Positions 29,642-37,843 of a stretch of 64,000 nt of DNA are shown here, piece by piece; position 1 is the stretch's first letter; each line of letters begins with the position of its first letter. Under the pieces are notes generated by a model. It had not been told where the DNA came from and did no database searches. It saw nothing but the letters and a program-made list of their open reading frames with translations. A program made the translations under genes and the position numbers. Location of the stretch: the NCBI RefSeq assembly GCF_027474525.2, contig NZ_CP114882.2, forward strand, positions 1,550,001 to 1,614,000, in the 5' to 3' direction. Source of the stretch: Flavobacterium lacustre. Lineage in GTDB: Bacteria; Bacteroidota; Bacteroidia; Flavobacteriales; Flavobacteriaceae.

Positions 29642-29748
29642 GGTGGTTATTGCGGCGGGGCTCACCTCTTCCCATCCCGAACAGAGTAGTTAAGCCCGCC
29701 TGCGCAGATGGTACTGCAGTTATGTGGGAGAGTATGTCGTCGCCTTTC
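29642..29748 (+). rRNA. rrf: 5S ribosomal RNA
   Basis: About 107 nt. It contains GCGGCGGGGCTCACCTCTTC, CCATCCCGAACAGAGTAGTT, AAGCCCGCCTGCGCAGATGG and TACTGCAGTTATGTGGGAGA, the conserved 5S core. The terminal helix is GGTGGTTAT with TCGTCGCC. Last rrn gene, followed at once by a terminator. The spacer before it (29553-29640) has repeated TTTAGACT-type words. Confidence 0.95.
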
Positions 29749-29752
29749 TTTT

Positions 29753-29786
29753 GAAAGCCTATCTGAAAAGATAGGCTTTTTTGTTT
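29753..29786 (+). terminator. rrn terminator T1
   Basis: AAAGCCTATC and GATAGGCTTT around TGAAAA, then a T tract, directly after 5S rRNA. Confidence 0.85.
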
Positions 29787-29820
29787 TATAGGAACGACGT
29801 GTTCGGCTAAAGCCTCGGTT

Positions 29821-29870
29821 CGTCGACTTTCTTTTGAAAGCCTATCTGAAAAGATAGGCTTTTTTTGTTT
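29821..29870 (+). terminator. rrn terminator T2, attached to a copy of the 5S tail
   Basis: CGTCGACTTTCTTTTGAAAG repeats the 5S-terminator junction almost exactly and is followed by the same CCTATC/GATAGG hairpin and T tract as T1. Confidence 0.8.
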
Positions 29871-29926
29871 TTAATAAGTATTTAAATACCTGAAGCACAC
29901 TGGGATTCCTCCTCTTACTATCAAAT

Positions 29927-29976
29927 GTCGACTTTCTTTTGAAAACCCTATTCCTATCGGAATAGGGTTTTTTGTT
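29927..29976 (+). terminator. rrn terminator T3, attached to a copy of the 5S tail
   Basis: GTCGACTTTCTTTTGAAAA repeats the T2 leader. The hairpin itself is different: AACCCTATTCC/GGAATAGGGTT followed by TTTTTTG. Confidence 0.8.
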
Positions 29977-30146
29977 TTATAACTGTATTTTATCTCATTG
30001 CGTTTTTCATTCTTTCTAAATGCTATCGTTCGAGAGAACAAGCTGCAATAATCTTCTGAAATGATACTTGTTTTGCTTCGAAAAAAAAATGAATCCTAAA
30101 TAGCACCGAATTCTTTTAGATAAAAACGTAGCTTGATTATTTTAGA
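29977..30146. other. Gene-free stretch downstream of the rrn operon
   Basis: AT-rich DNA with no convincing reading frame, RNA gene or repeat between the rrn terminators and the terminator of the asmA remnant. Confidence 0.6.
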
Positions 30147-30187
30147 TCGCAAAAAAAAGGCTTAAATTTAATTTAAGCCTTTCCCTT
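30147..30187 (-). terminator. Terminator belonging to the asmA-like remnant
   Basis: Palindrome AAAGGCTTAAATTTAATTTA-type (arms AAAGGCTTAAA/TTTAAGCCTTT). The long T tract is on the minus strand, so it terminates leftward transcription from the decayed gene. Confidence 0.7.
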
Positions 30188-30280
30188 TAGTAGATATTTC
30201 TATATTATTTGTTCTTGTCTTTTCTCTTTTTATCTCTCGTTTTTGCTTTACTACTATTGCTCTGTATCTTTTGTTTCTTC

Positions 30281-30800
30281 TTATTCTTCTGTTTTTCGTC
30301 TTATTTTAATTTTTGGATTCTCTTTGTTTCCTGTTATTACTAATGTAATACCGATGATTCCTAAAGACGGTAATCCTAATCTCATTTTGAGGTTTAATTT
30401 ACCATCAAAGCTTGTAGTATTTTCTTGTCAGAAATATAAATATATAATTTGCTTCTCCCTTTTTATTGATTTTGATCAATATTTATTAATTTGTTAAAAA
30501 TCAGACTTCGAACATTGATTCCAAAAGAGATTTCTTTGGCAGTAATGAATTTTTCTTTTTCATATGGAGCCGAATCTTTAAGATTAAAACCATTCAAGTC
30601 CAATGTTAAAGAAGGGAAATGGTGGAAAAATGAAACATTAGCATTAGAATAATCAAGCTCCCCATTTAGTTTTGTATTTGCATATTTTTTAATTTCTTCT
30701 TTTATCTTATCGGAATATACAAATGGAGTGATGAACATTAAGCTAATTATACTGCTAAAAGTAATCCCAGATATTTAAGTATTTTATAAAATATTGATTT
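30281..30800 (-). pseudogene. AsmA-family gene remnant: both ends kept, middle deleted
   Basis: Reading leftwards, the N-terminal part begins KILKYLGLLLAV near 30790, then shifts frame at about 30748-30751 into IISLMFITPFVYSDKIKEEI. It continues through ANVSFFHHFPSLTLDLNGFN and KEISFGINVRSLIFNKLINI to a stop at 30463. Between about 30430 and 30281 another frame encodes FDGKLNLKMRLGLPSLGIIG and VITGNKENPKIKIRRKTEE followed by a stop, which looks like the extreme C terminus of AsmA-like envelope proteins. Intact relatives are several hundred residues long, so most of the gene has been lost. No start codon survives in the first frame. A terminator remains downstream. Confidence 0.7.
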
Positions 30801-31280
30801 GTATTTTGGGGGTTGGCATCAAAAAAGGGGGATTAAATTATGGTCTTATTTAAATTCGAAATTTACATATTATTATAAAAATTGTCAAATATAATTATTG
30901 AATAATTTTCTCTTTTTTCATCATATAGAATAGTTTAACCATGAAAATGATTGTTTACATTTTTTTAAACTTTGCTTGATGTTTCTTTTAGTTATTGTAG
31001 TAATATTATTATGTTTGCATCTCGTTCTTTAGTGCATATATAACTTAACATAAAAAATCAGTTGTAGTAAATCAAATTTTTAGCGATCTTCAATTGTATT
31101 TTTTGTAGGTGTTTTACTTGTGTGCATTGTCTTAGTTACCTTTTCTTTTAATTGTGAAAATTTAGTTAAAATTTTAATTTACTTGATGGAAATAAATGCT
31201 TATTTTTATTTTTTTTAAAATTTTTAATATTTTTTTTGAAATTATTAATCATTATTCCTATTAACAACAAAATAAGTTCT
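30801..31280. other. AT-rich region upstream of the giant T9SS cargo gene
   Basis: This 480-bp region, very rich in A and T, has no gene. A TATGTTTG -7-like element (31010-31017) lies about 260 nt before the ATG; a well-spaced -33 is not evident. A long 5' leader is therefore possible. Confidence 0.4.
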
Positions 31281-34200
31281 ATGAAAAATAAATTACTTTT
31301 ATTTTTACTCTTTCATTTATTAATCGGCAACCAATTAATTGCAAAAAGTTTTGAAGATGTCGTATCTATAAGAAAAATAGATTTTGATTCATCAATAACG
31401 ATTCATTCACTTGATTCTATCAAAAAGAATAAAAAGAAATTAAGAGCCTCCAGAGTTAGAGCAGTTTTGCCTCCTCCAGTAGTGATTGCTGGAAGTTCTT
31501 GCGGGAATGGTGTTAATTCAGTTCAGGTTAACCTCTATGCGAATGGAGTCAATACTGGTGAAACAATAGAGTGGTATGCAAGTCAGGTTTCGGTGACACC
31601 TATTTTTACGGGTAGTAATTTTAGTCCAAGTATCGTTAAAACCAGAACGTATTATGTGCAGAGTAAATCTGGTGCTGATACTAGTATTAGAGTTCCTGTA
31701 GTTGCATCAGTCTATAGTACTCCGCCCGCAGTAACTTTGACAGTTTCACCTGAGAATAATATTCAAAATCCATTGTGTTTGGGCACTTCAGTAACTTTTA
31801 CGGCAAGTGGTGGAGCTGATTTGTTTGAGTTTTCAGTTGATGGTGTTGTGAAACAAGCGATGTCAACCAGTAGAATATTCACAACAAATACATTGACTAA
31901 TGGTCAGGAAGTTAGTGTACGTTCAAGATATGCTATAAGTTTAGATGGTACAATTACTGAAAAAGCATGGGGTACTGATCCTATGGAAGATAATTTTCTC
32001 TCTGCAGCTTTGTCGCCAAACGCATCCGGAGGTTATTTAAATTCTATAAAAATCAGCCCAACAGAAGATAAATTAGTTTTTGGTATAGCGGGAAAATTAA
32101 TTAACAACAGAAGCATATTGTTGTTTTTAGATACTAAATCAGGCGGATTTCCACTTTCAGATTATGGTACTGACGGAGATCCACTTGCTCAGTTTAAGGC
32201 ATTTAATTTATTTAATAAAAATCCAAGTACATTTGATTCTTATTTTGCAGCAGATTATTGTATAGCTATTACAACTGATGCCGGCGAAACGAATTATTAT
32301 GCTGATATAATTGAATTAAAATCTGGGAATTCTATAAAAACATCTTTGGGTAGCGCAGCAACTGGATTGCCTTCGGCCTTGATGGGTATTAATAAGAATA
32401 ATACAGGAATTTCAGATTATAGTTTAGGTTTTGAAATAGAGGTTTTGAAGGCACTGATTGGTTATACAACAGGTGATATCAAGTTTTTTGCATTGACCAT
32501 GCAAGATGGTGATTTATCAAATTATAATGTTACTAATTCTTTTTTAAGTCCAGAAAGAACAAGTACTTTAGATTATGGAAGTGGTGCTGTTGATTATAAT
32601 CTAAAAGATCCAAATTCGGTAATTGTTTCTGCATTGGCATTGACTCCTTGTTATTCAGAATCAAATATTACAATGAATTTTGTTGATAACCCAACTATCG
32701 CTACTGTTGGAGGAAATCAGTTTAAATGTGGATTGACTAGTGATGCCCTTGGGGGTAATACACCTTCTGTTGGTATAGGCGCTTGGACATTAAAATCCGG
32801 ACCAGGGACTGTTAATTTTAATGATAGTTCAAGTGGTTCTTCTACGGCAACGGTTAGTGTTGAAGGTATTTATGTTTTTACTTGGACAATAACGAGCGGT
32901 GCTTGTATTGCTTCGTCAGCAGATGTAACTGTAGAATATAAGGTTACTCCACCACCAATAGTTGATGAAATTACGCAGCCTACATGTGCTGATAATTCGG
33001 GCAGTGTATTATTCAGTGGTTTACCTGAAGGTGCTTGGACAATAACTCCATCAATTGGAAGTGCAGTTTCTGGAACAGGAACAACATATGAATTCAAAAA
33101 TTTGTTGGCCGCAACTGATTATACATTTACAGTTACAAATCCAAATACGAGTTGTACATCTGAGCCTTCAATACAAGTTACTATCAATGCTGTTCCGTTG
33201 CCACCGGTAGTTCCAACTACAGTAAGTTTGGTTCAACCGACTTGCGCAATTCCAAGCGGTACGATAACAATAACCACACAGTCCGGAGTAGAGTACAGTT
33301 TAGATGGTACTACTTATCAAGAATCAAATGTCTTCGGTTCATTGGCACCAAAAAACTATACATTATATGTAAGAAATAGTGCTGACGCTACTTGCGTTAC
33401 GCTTTCACCAACTCAGGTTACTATCAATGCCGTTCCATTGCCACCGGTAGTTCCAACTACAGTAAGTGTAGTTCAACCGACTTGCGCAATTCCAAGCGGC
33501 ACGATAACAATAACCACACAATCGGGAGTAGAATACAGTTTGGATGGTACTGCTTATCAAGAATCAAATATTTTCGGTTCATTGGCACCAAAAAACTATA
33601 CATTGTATGTAAGAAATAGTGCTGACGCTACTTGCGTTACGACTTCGCCAACTCAGGTTACTATCAATGCTGTTCCATTGCAACCAGTAGTTCCAACTAC
33701 AGTAAGTGTAGTTCAACCGACTTGCGCAATTCCAAGTGGCACGATAACAATAACCACACAGTCCGGGGTAGAGTACAGTTTAGATGGTACTACTTATCAA
33801 GAATCAAATATTTTCGGTTCATTGGCACCAAAAAACTATACATTATATGTAAGAAATAGTGCTGACGCTACTTGCGTTACGACTTCGCCAACTCAGGTTA
33901 CTATCAATGCCGTTCCGTTGCCACCGGTAGTTCCAACTACAATAAGTTTGGTTCAACCGACTTGCGCAATTCCAAGCGGTACGATAACAATAACCACACA
34001 GTCCGGAGTAGAGTACAGTTTAGATGGTACTACTTATCAAGAATCAAATGTCTTCGGTTCATTGGCACCAAAAAACTATACATTATATGTAAGAAATAGT
34101 GCTGACGCTACTTGCGTTACGCTTTCACCAACTCAGGTTACTATCAATGCCGTTCCATTGCCACCGGTAGTTCCAACTACAGTAAGTGTAGTTCAACCGA

Positions 34201-36845
34201 CTTGCGCAATTCCAAGCGGCACGATAACAATAACCACACAATCGGGAGTAGAATACAGTTTGGATGGTACTGCTTATCAAGAATCAAATATTTTCGGTTC
34301 ATTGGCACCAAAAAACTATACATTGTATGTAAGAAATAGTGCTGACGCTACTTGCGTTACGACTTCGCCAACTCAGGTTACTATCAATGCTGTTCCATTG
34401 CAACCAGTAGTTCCAACTACAGTAAGTGTAGTTCAACCGACTTGCGCAATTCCAAGTGGCACGATAACAATAACCACACAGTCCGGGGTAGAGTACAGTT
34501 TAGATGGTACTACTTATCAAGAATCAAATATTTTCGGTTCATTGGCACCAAAAAACTATACATTATATGTAAGAAATAGTGCTGACGCTACTTGCGTTAC
34601 GACTTCGCCAACTCAGGTTACTATCAATGCCGTTCCGTTGCCACCGGTAGTTCCAACTACAATAAGTTTGGTTCAACCGACTTGCGCAATTCCAAGCGGT
34701 ACGATAACAATAACCACACAATCCGGAGTAGAGTACAGTTTAGATGGTACTACTTATCAAGAATCAAATGTCTTCGGTTCATTGGCACCAAAAAACTATA
34801 CATTATATGTAAGAAATAGTGCTGACGCTACTTGCGTTACGCTTTCACCAACTCAGGTTACTATCAATGCCGTTCCATTGCCACCGGTAGTTCCAACTAC
34901 AGTAAGTGTAGTTCAACCGACTTGCGCAATTCCAAGCGGCACGATAACAATAACCACACAATCGGGAGTAGAATACAGTTTGGATGGTACTGCTTATCAA
35001 GAATCAAATATTTTCGGTTCATTGGCACCAAAAAACTATACATTGTATGTAAGAAATAGTGCTGACGCTACTTGCGTTACGACTTCGCCAACTCAGGTTA
35101 CTATCAATGCTGTTCCATTGCAACCAGTAGTTCCAACTACAGTAAGTGTAGTTCAACCGACTTGCGCAATTCCAAGTGGCACGATAACAATAACCACACA
35201 GTCCGGGGTAGAGTACAGTTTAGATGGTACTACTTATCAAGAATCAAATATTTTCGGTTCATTGGCACCAAAAAACTATACATTATATGTAAGAAATAGT
35301 GCTGACGCTACTTGCGTTACGACTTCGCCAACTCAGGTTACTATCAATGCCGTTCCGTTGCCACCGGTAGTTCCAACTACAATAAGTTTGGTTCAACCGA
35401 CTTGCGCAATTCCAAGTGGCACGATAACAATAACCACACAGTCCGGGGTAGAGTACAGTTTAGATGGTACTACTTATCAAGAATCAAATATTTTCGGTTC
35501 ATTGGCACCCAAAAGCTATACATTATATGTAAGAAATAGTGCAGATGCAACTTGCGTTACGACTTCGCCAACTCAGGTTACTATCAATGCTGTTCCATTG
35601 CAACCAGTAGCTACGATTAGCAGTATAGTACAGCCAACTTGTGCTGTGCAATCAGGTACTATTGTGATTACACAACAAACGGGAATGGAATACAGTTTAG
35701 ATGGTACTACTTATCAAGGATCAAATACTTTTACGGGATTAATACCAGGTAGCTATACTTTATATGTAAGAAATAGTGGAGATCATACTTGTGCAATAGT
35801 TTCTTCTTCTGTTGTGACTATTAATGCCGTTCCTACTCCGCCAATTGCGCCAACCCTGTTTAGTGTGGTACAACCAACTTGTGCTATACCATCCGGTACA
35901 ATTACTATAGTGACTCAAACCGGAGTAGAATATAGTTTAAACGGGACGACATATCAGACGAGTGAAATGTTTTCAGGATTAGTGCCTAATACGTATACAT
36001 TATATGTTAGAAACATTGCAGATCATACTTGTTCTGTTCAAAGTGTATCTAGTGTATTAGTTGATGCACTTCCGCCATTACCTGCAGTACCAACTTTGGT
36101 ACAGATAATTCAACCTACCTGTTTAGAGCCTACAGGAAGTATTGAAATTACTCCTCAATCAGATGTTCAATATAGTATTGGAAATGGTTATCAAGACAGT
36201 AATGTGTTTGAAAACGTAGCGCCAGGAAATTATATATTAAGTGTTCGATTTACAAGTAGTATAGCTTGCATTTCTTCCGGGACTTCACAAACAATAAATC
36301 CAGTTCCTCCACAAATTCAATTTGAAACAATTGAGGATTGTGATAATAAACAATTCACTTTAACAGCAAGTCCATTAGAGAATTCATATGATCCTAATAC
36401 TGTTTCTTATGTATGGACAGATAAAAATAATGTTTCAGTAGGAACGAATTCAAATGTTTTGAATGTGTCTGAAGCAATTGAGTCTTCTTTAGAAACGGAA
36501 ACTTTTCCATTAGAATATACTTTGACTATTACCTCTGCAAGTACAGGTTGTGAAACATCAGAGAAAGTAACCGTTGAGTCTATTTATTGTAATTTACAAA
36601 AAGGGATTTCGCCTGACGGTAACGGATTAAATGACTATTTTGATTTAAGATTAATGGATATCAAAAAACTAGAAATATTCAATAGATATGGTATAAAAGT
36701 GTACAGTCAATCTAATTATACAGATCAATGGAAAGGTCAGTCGGATAATGGCAATGAACTTCCAAGTGCTACTTATTATTATGTGATAGAAATGAATAAC
36801 GGACAATCAAAAACAGGTTGGATTTATCTAATCAGAGAAAAATAA
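31281..36845 (+). CDS. Giant repeat-containing secreted protein with T9SS type-B C-terminal domain
   Basis: About 1,854 aa. The ATG at 31281 gives the signal peptide KNKLLLFLLFHLLIGNQLIA; the open frame runs upstream only to a TTG. Residues about 60-220 are Ig-like beta segments. Residues about 220-455 (LDGTITEKAWG, DKLVFGIAGKL, NNRSILLFLDTKSGG) resemble a CBM9/DOMON-like carbohydrate-binding domain. Residues about 634-1433 are ten 80-aa units (QPTCAIPSGTITITTQSGVE, YSLDGTTYQ, YTLYVRNSADATC), with one diverged unit before and three after. The end (GISPDGNGLNDYFDLRLMDI, FNRYGIKVYS, WIYLIREK) is the gliding-associated type-B sorting domain. It is probably exported by T9SS to the surface as an adhesin. 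It is followed by PorP/SprF and OmpA genes. Confidence 0.9.
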   Translation: MKNKLLLFLLFHLLIGNQLIAKSFEDVVSIRKIDFDSSITIHSLDSIKKNKKKLRASRVRAVLPPPVVIAGSSCGNGVNSVQVNLYANGVNTGETIEWYASQVSVTPIFTGSNFSPSIVKTRTYYVQSKSGADTSIRVPVVASVYSTPPAVTLTVSPENNIQNPLCLGTSVTFTASGGADLFEFSVDGVVKQAMSTSRIFTTNTLTNGQEVSVRSRYAISLDGTITEKAWGTDPMEDNFLSAALSPNASGGYLNSIKISPTEDKLVFGIAGKLINNRSILLFLDTKSGGFPLSDYGTDGDPLAQFKAFNLFNKNPSTFDSYFAADYCIAITTDAGETNYYADIIELKSGNSIKTSLGSAATGLPSALMGINKNNTGISDYSLGFEIEVLKALIGYTTGDIKFFALTMQDGDLSNYNVTNSFLSPERTSTLDYGSGAVDYNLKDPNSVIVSALALTPCYSESNITMNFVDNPTIATVGGNQFKCGLTSDALGGNTPSVGIGAWTLKSGPGTVNFNDSSSGSSTATVSVEGIYVFTWTITSGACIASSADVTVEYKVTPPPIVDEITQPTCADNSGSVLFSGLPEGAWTITPSIGSAVSGTGTTYEFKNLLAATDYTFTVTNPNTSCTSEPSIQVTINAVPLPPVVPTTVSLVQPTCAIPSGTITITTQSGVEYSLDGTTYQESNVFGSLAPKNYTLYVRNSADATCVTLSPTQVTINAVPLPPVVPTTVSVVQPTCAIPSGTITITTQSGVEYSLDGTAYQESNIFGSLAPKNYTLYVRNSADATCVTTSPTQVTINAVPLQPVVPTTVSVVQPTCAIPSGTITITTQSGVEYSLDGTTYQESNIFGSLAPKNYTLYVRNSADATCVTTSPTQVTINAVPLPPVVPTTISLVQPTCAIPSGTITITTQSGVEYSLDGTTYQESNVFGSLAPKNYTLYVRNSADATCVTLSPTQVTINAVPLPPVVPTTVSVVQPTCAIPSGTITITTQSGVEYSLDGTAYQESNIFGSLAPKNYTLYVRNSADATCVTTSPTQVTINAVPLQPVVPTTVSVVQPTCAIPSGTITITTQSGVEYSLDGTTYQESNIFGSLAPKNYTLYVRNSADATCVTTSPTQVTINAVPLPPVVPTTISLVQPTCAIPSGTITITTQSGVEYSLDGTTYQESNVFGSLAPKNYTLYVRNSADATCVTLSPTQVTINAVPLPPVVPTTVSVVQPTCAIPSGTITITTQSGVEYSLDGTAYQESNIFGSLAPKNYTLYVRNSADATCVTTSPTQVTINAVPLQPVVPTTVSVVQPTCAIPSGTITITTQSGVEYSLDGTTYQESNIFGSLAPKNYTLYVRNSADATCVTTSPTQVTINAVPLPPVVPTTISLVQPTCAIPSGTITITTQSGVEYSLDGTTYQESNIFGSLAPKSYTLYVRNSADATCVTTSPTQVTINAVPLQPVATISSIVQPTCAVQSGTIVITQQTGMEYSLDGTTYQGSNTFTGLIPGSYTLYVRNSGDHTCAIVSSSVVTINAVPTPPIAPTLFSVVQPTCAIPSGTITIVTQTGVEYSLNGTTYQTSEMFSGLVPNTYTLYVRNIADHTCSVQSVSSVLVDALPPLPAVPTLVQIIQPTCLEPTGSIEITPQSDVQYSIGNGYQDSNVFENVAPGNYILSVRFTSSIACISSGTSQTINPVPPQIQFETIEDCDNKQFTLTASPLENSYDPNTVSYVWTDKNNVSVGTNSNVLNVSEAIESSLETETFPLEYTLTITSASTGCETSEKVTVESIYCNLQKGISPDGNGLNDYFDLRLMDIKKLEIFNRYGIKVYSQSNYTDQWKGQSDNGNELPSATYYYVIEMNNGQSKTGWIYLIREK
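33181..35580 (+). repeat. Ten-unit 240-bp coding repeat array with 720-bp higher-order period
   Basis: Ten units of exactly 240 bp (80 codons) start at 33181, 33421 and so on to 35341. By diagnostic bases they fall into types A-B-C-A-B-C-A-B-C-A. The three B units (33421, 34141, 34861) are identical to each other, as are the three C units (33661, 34381, 35101). Blocks 33421-34140 and 34141-34860 differ at one base (G at 34001, A at 34721). Unit length is divisible by three, so copy-number changes keep the frame. Confidence 0.97.
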
Positions 36846-36904
36846 TAGCTTAATATATTTATGAAGATCTTTATGTAGCTCTTCAAAAAACAAAAAAAAT
36901 AGAT

Positions 36905-37825
36905 ATGAATAAAATATTTTTAACTTCTCTGGTAGTTGTCTTTATGACTTTCATGGATGTGCAAGCACAACAAAATCCTCATTACACACAGTATATGTAT
37001 AATATGAATGTCATAAATCCAGCTTATGCAGGATCTAAAGAAAGTATTTCTTTTGGACTTTTATACAGAAAACAATGGGTAAATATAGAAGATGCGCCTA
37101 CAACATTTAGTTTTTCCGGACATACGCCAGTAGGAGATAATGTAGGAGTTGGTTTGTCGTTAATTTCAGATAAAATCGGACCGGTAACAGAGCAGAATGT
37201 TTTTGGAGATTTCTCTTATACCTTAAAATTAGGAGATACTCAGCGATTAGCATTTGGTTTGAAAGCAGGATTTTCATTTCATAAAGTAGGATTAAGGGAC
37301 ATTCAGTCGAGTTTGCCAGATCCTTCAGAAGGTATTTTTGGAGAAGATATCAGCGATACTTCTTTAAATTTAGGAACAGGTGTTTTTTATTATACCGATA
37401 AATATTATGTTTCCTTTTCGGTTCCTAATATGATAAAATCAGCGCATTTAGATTATAACGGGAGAGAATATGGTTCTGATGTGTCACATTATTTTTTAAC
37501 GGCAGGTTACGTATTTGATGTTAATTATGAATTAAAATTCAAACCTTCTTTTATGTTGAAATCCGCATTTAATGTGTCACCTTCGCTAGATGTTTCGGCT
37601 AATTTTTTATACAAAGAAAAATTTGAATTGGGAGCCACTTATCGATTAGAAGACAGTTTTGGAGCTATGGTGAATTTTGTTGTAACACCTGAATTGCGTA
37701 TCGGTTATGCATACGATCATATCGTTTCAGATTTGAATAGGACTTCGCCGTCTTCTCATGAATTTATTGTTTTGTATGATTTATTTGTGCCAAAAAAAGT
37801 TTCACGTTCACCAAGGTTTTTTTAA
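36905..37825 (+). CDS. PorP/SprF-family type IX secretion membrane protein
   Basis: 306 aa. Signal peptide KIFLTSLVVVFMTFMDVQAQ, then the family hallmark NPHYTQYMYNMNVINPAYAG and SISFGLLYRKQWVNIEDAP. The rest is an amphipathic beta-barrel pattern ending in ELRIGYAYDHIVSDLN. SprF is an outer-membrane protein needed for secretion of the gliding adhesin SprB, a type-B CTD cargo. Many genomes carry paralogues beside individual type-B cargo genes. Its position 59 bp after the giant type-B cargo gene suggests it serves that protein. Confidence 0.93.
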   Translation: MNKIFLTSLVVVFMTFMDVQAQQNPHYTQYMYNMNVINPAYAGSKESISFGLLYRKQWVNIEDAPTTFSFSGHTPVGDNVGVGLSLISDKIGPVTEQNVFGDFSYTLKLGDTQRLAFGLKAGFSFHKVGLRDIQSSLPDPSEGIFGEDISDTSLNLGTGVFYYTDKYYVSFSVPNMIKSAHLDYNGREYGSDVSHYFLTAGYVFDVNYELKFKPSFMLKSAFNVSPSLDVSANFLYKEKFELGATYRLEDSFGAMVNFVVTPELRIGYAYDHIVSDLNRTSPSSHEFIVLYDLFVPKKVSRSPRFF

Positions 37826-37843
37826 CATCAAAATTAATAGTTA

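Noticed and set aside
30243..30497. 84-codon plus-strand open frame rich in Tyr, Ser and Phe
   Set aside because: It runs antisense to the C-terminal AsmA-like fragment and the deletion junction; its composition is that of a shadow frame.
33392..35539. Nine 75-codon open frames repeating every 240 bp in a second frame
   Set aside because: They are shadows of the repeat array in the +2 frame, created by the lack of stops in each unit; the main frame has the signal peptide, sorting domain and repeat fold.
33181..35580. Regular repeats resembling a CRISPR array
   Set aside because: The units are 240 bp, contiguous, in frame and translate to a beta-rich protein repeat; there are no short repeats with unique spacers and no cas genes.
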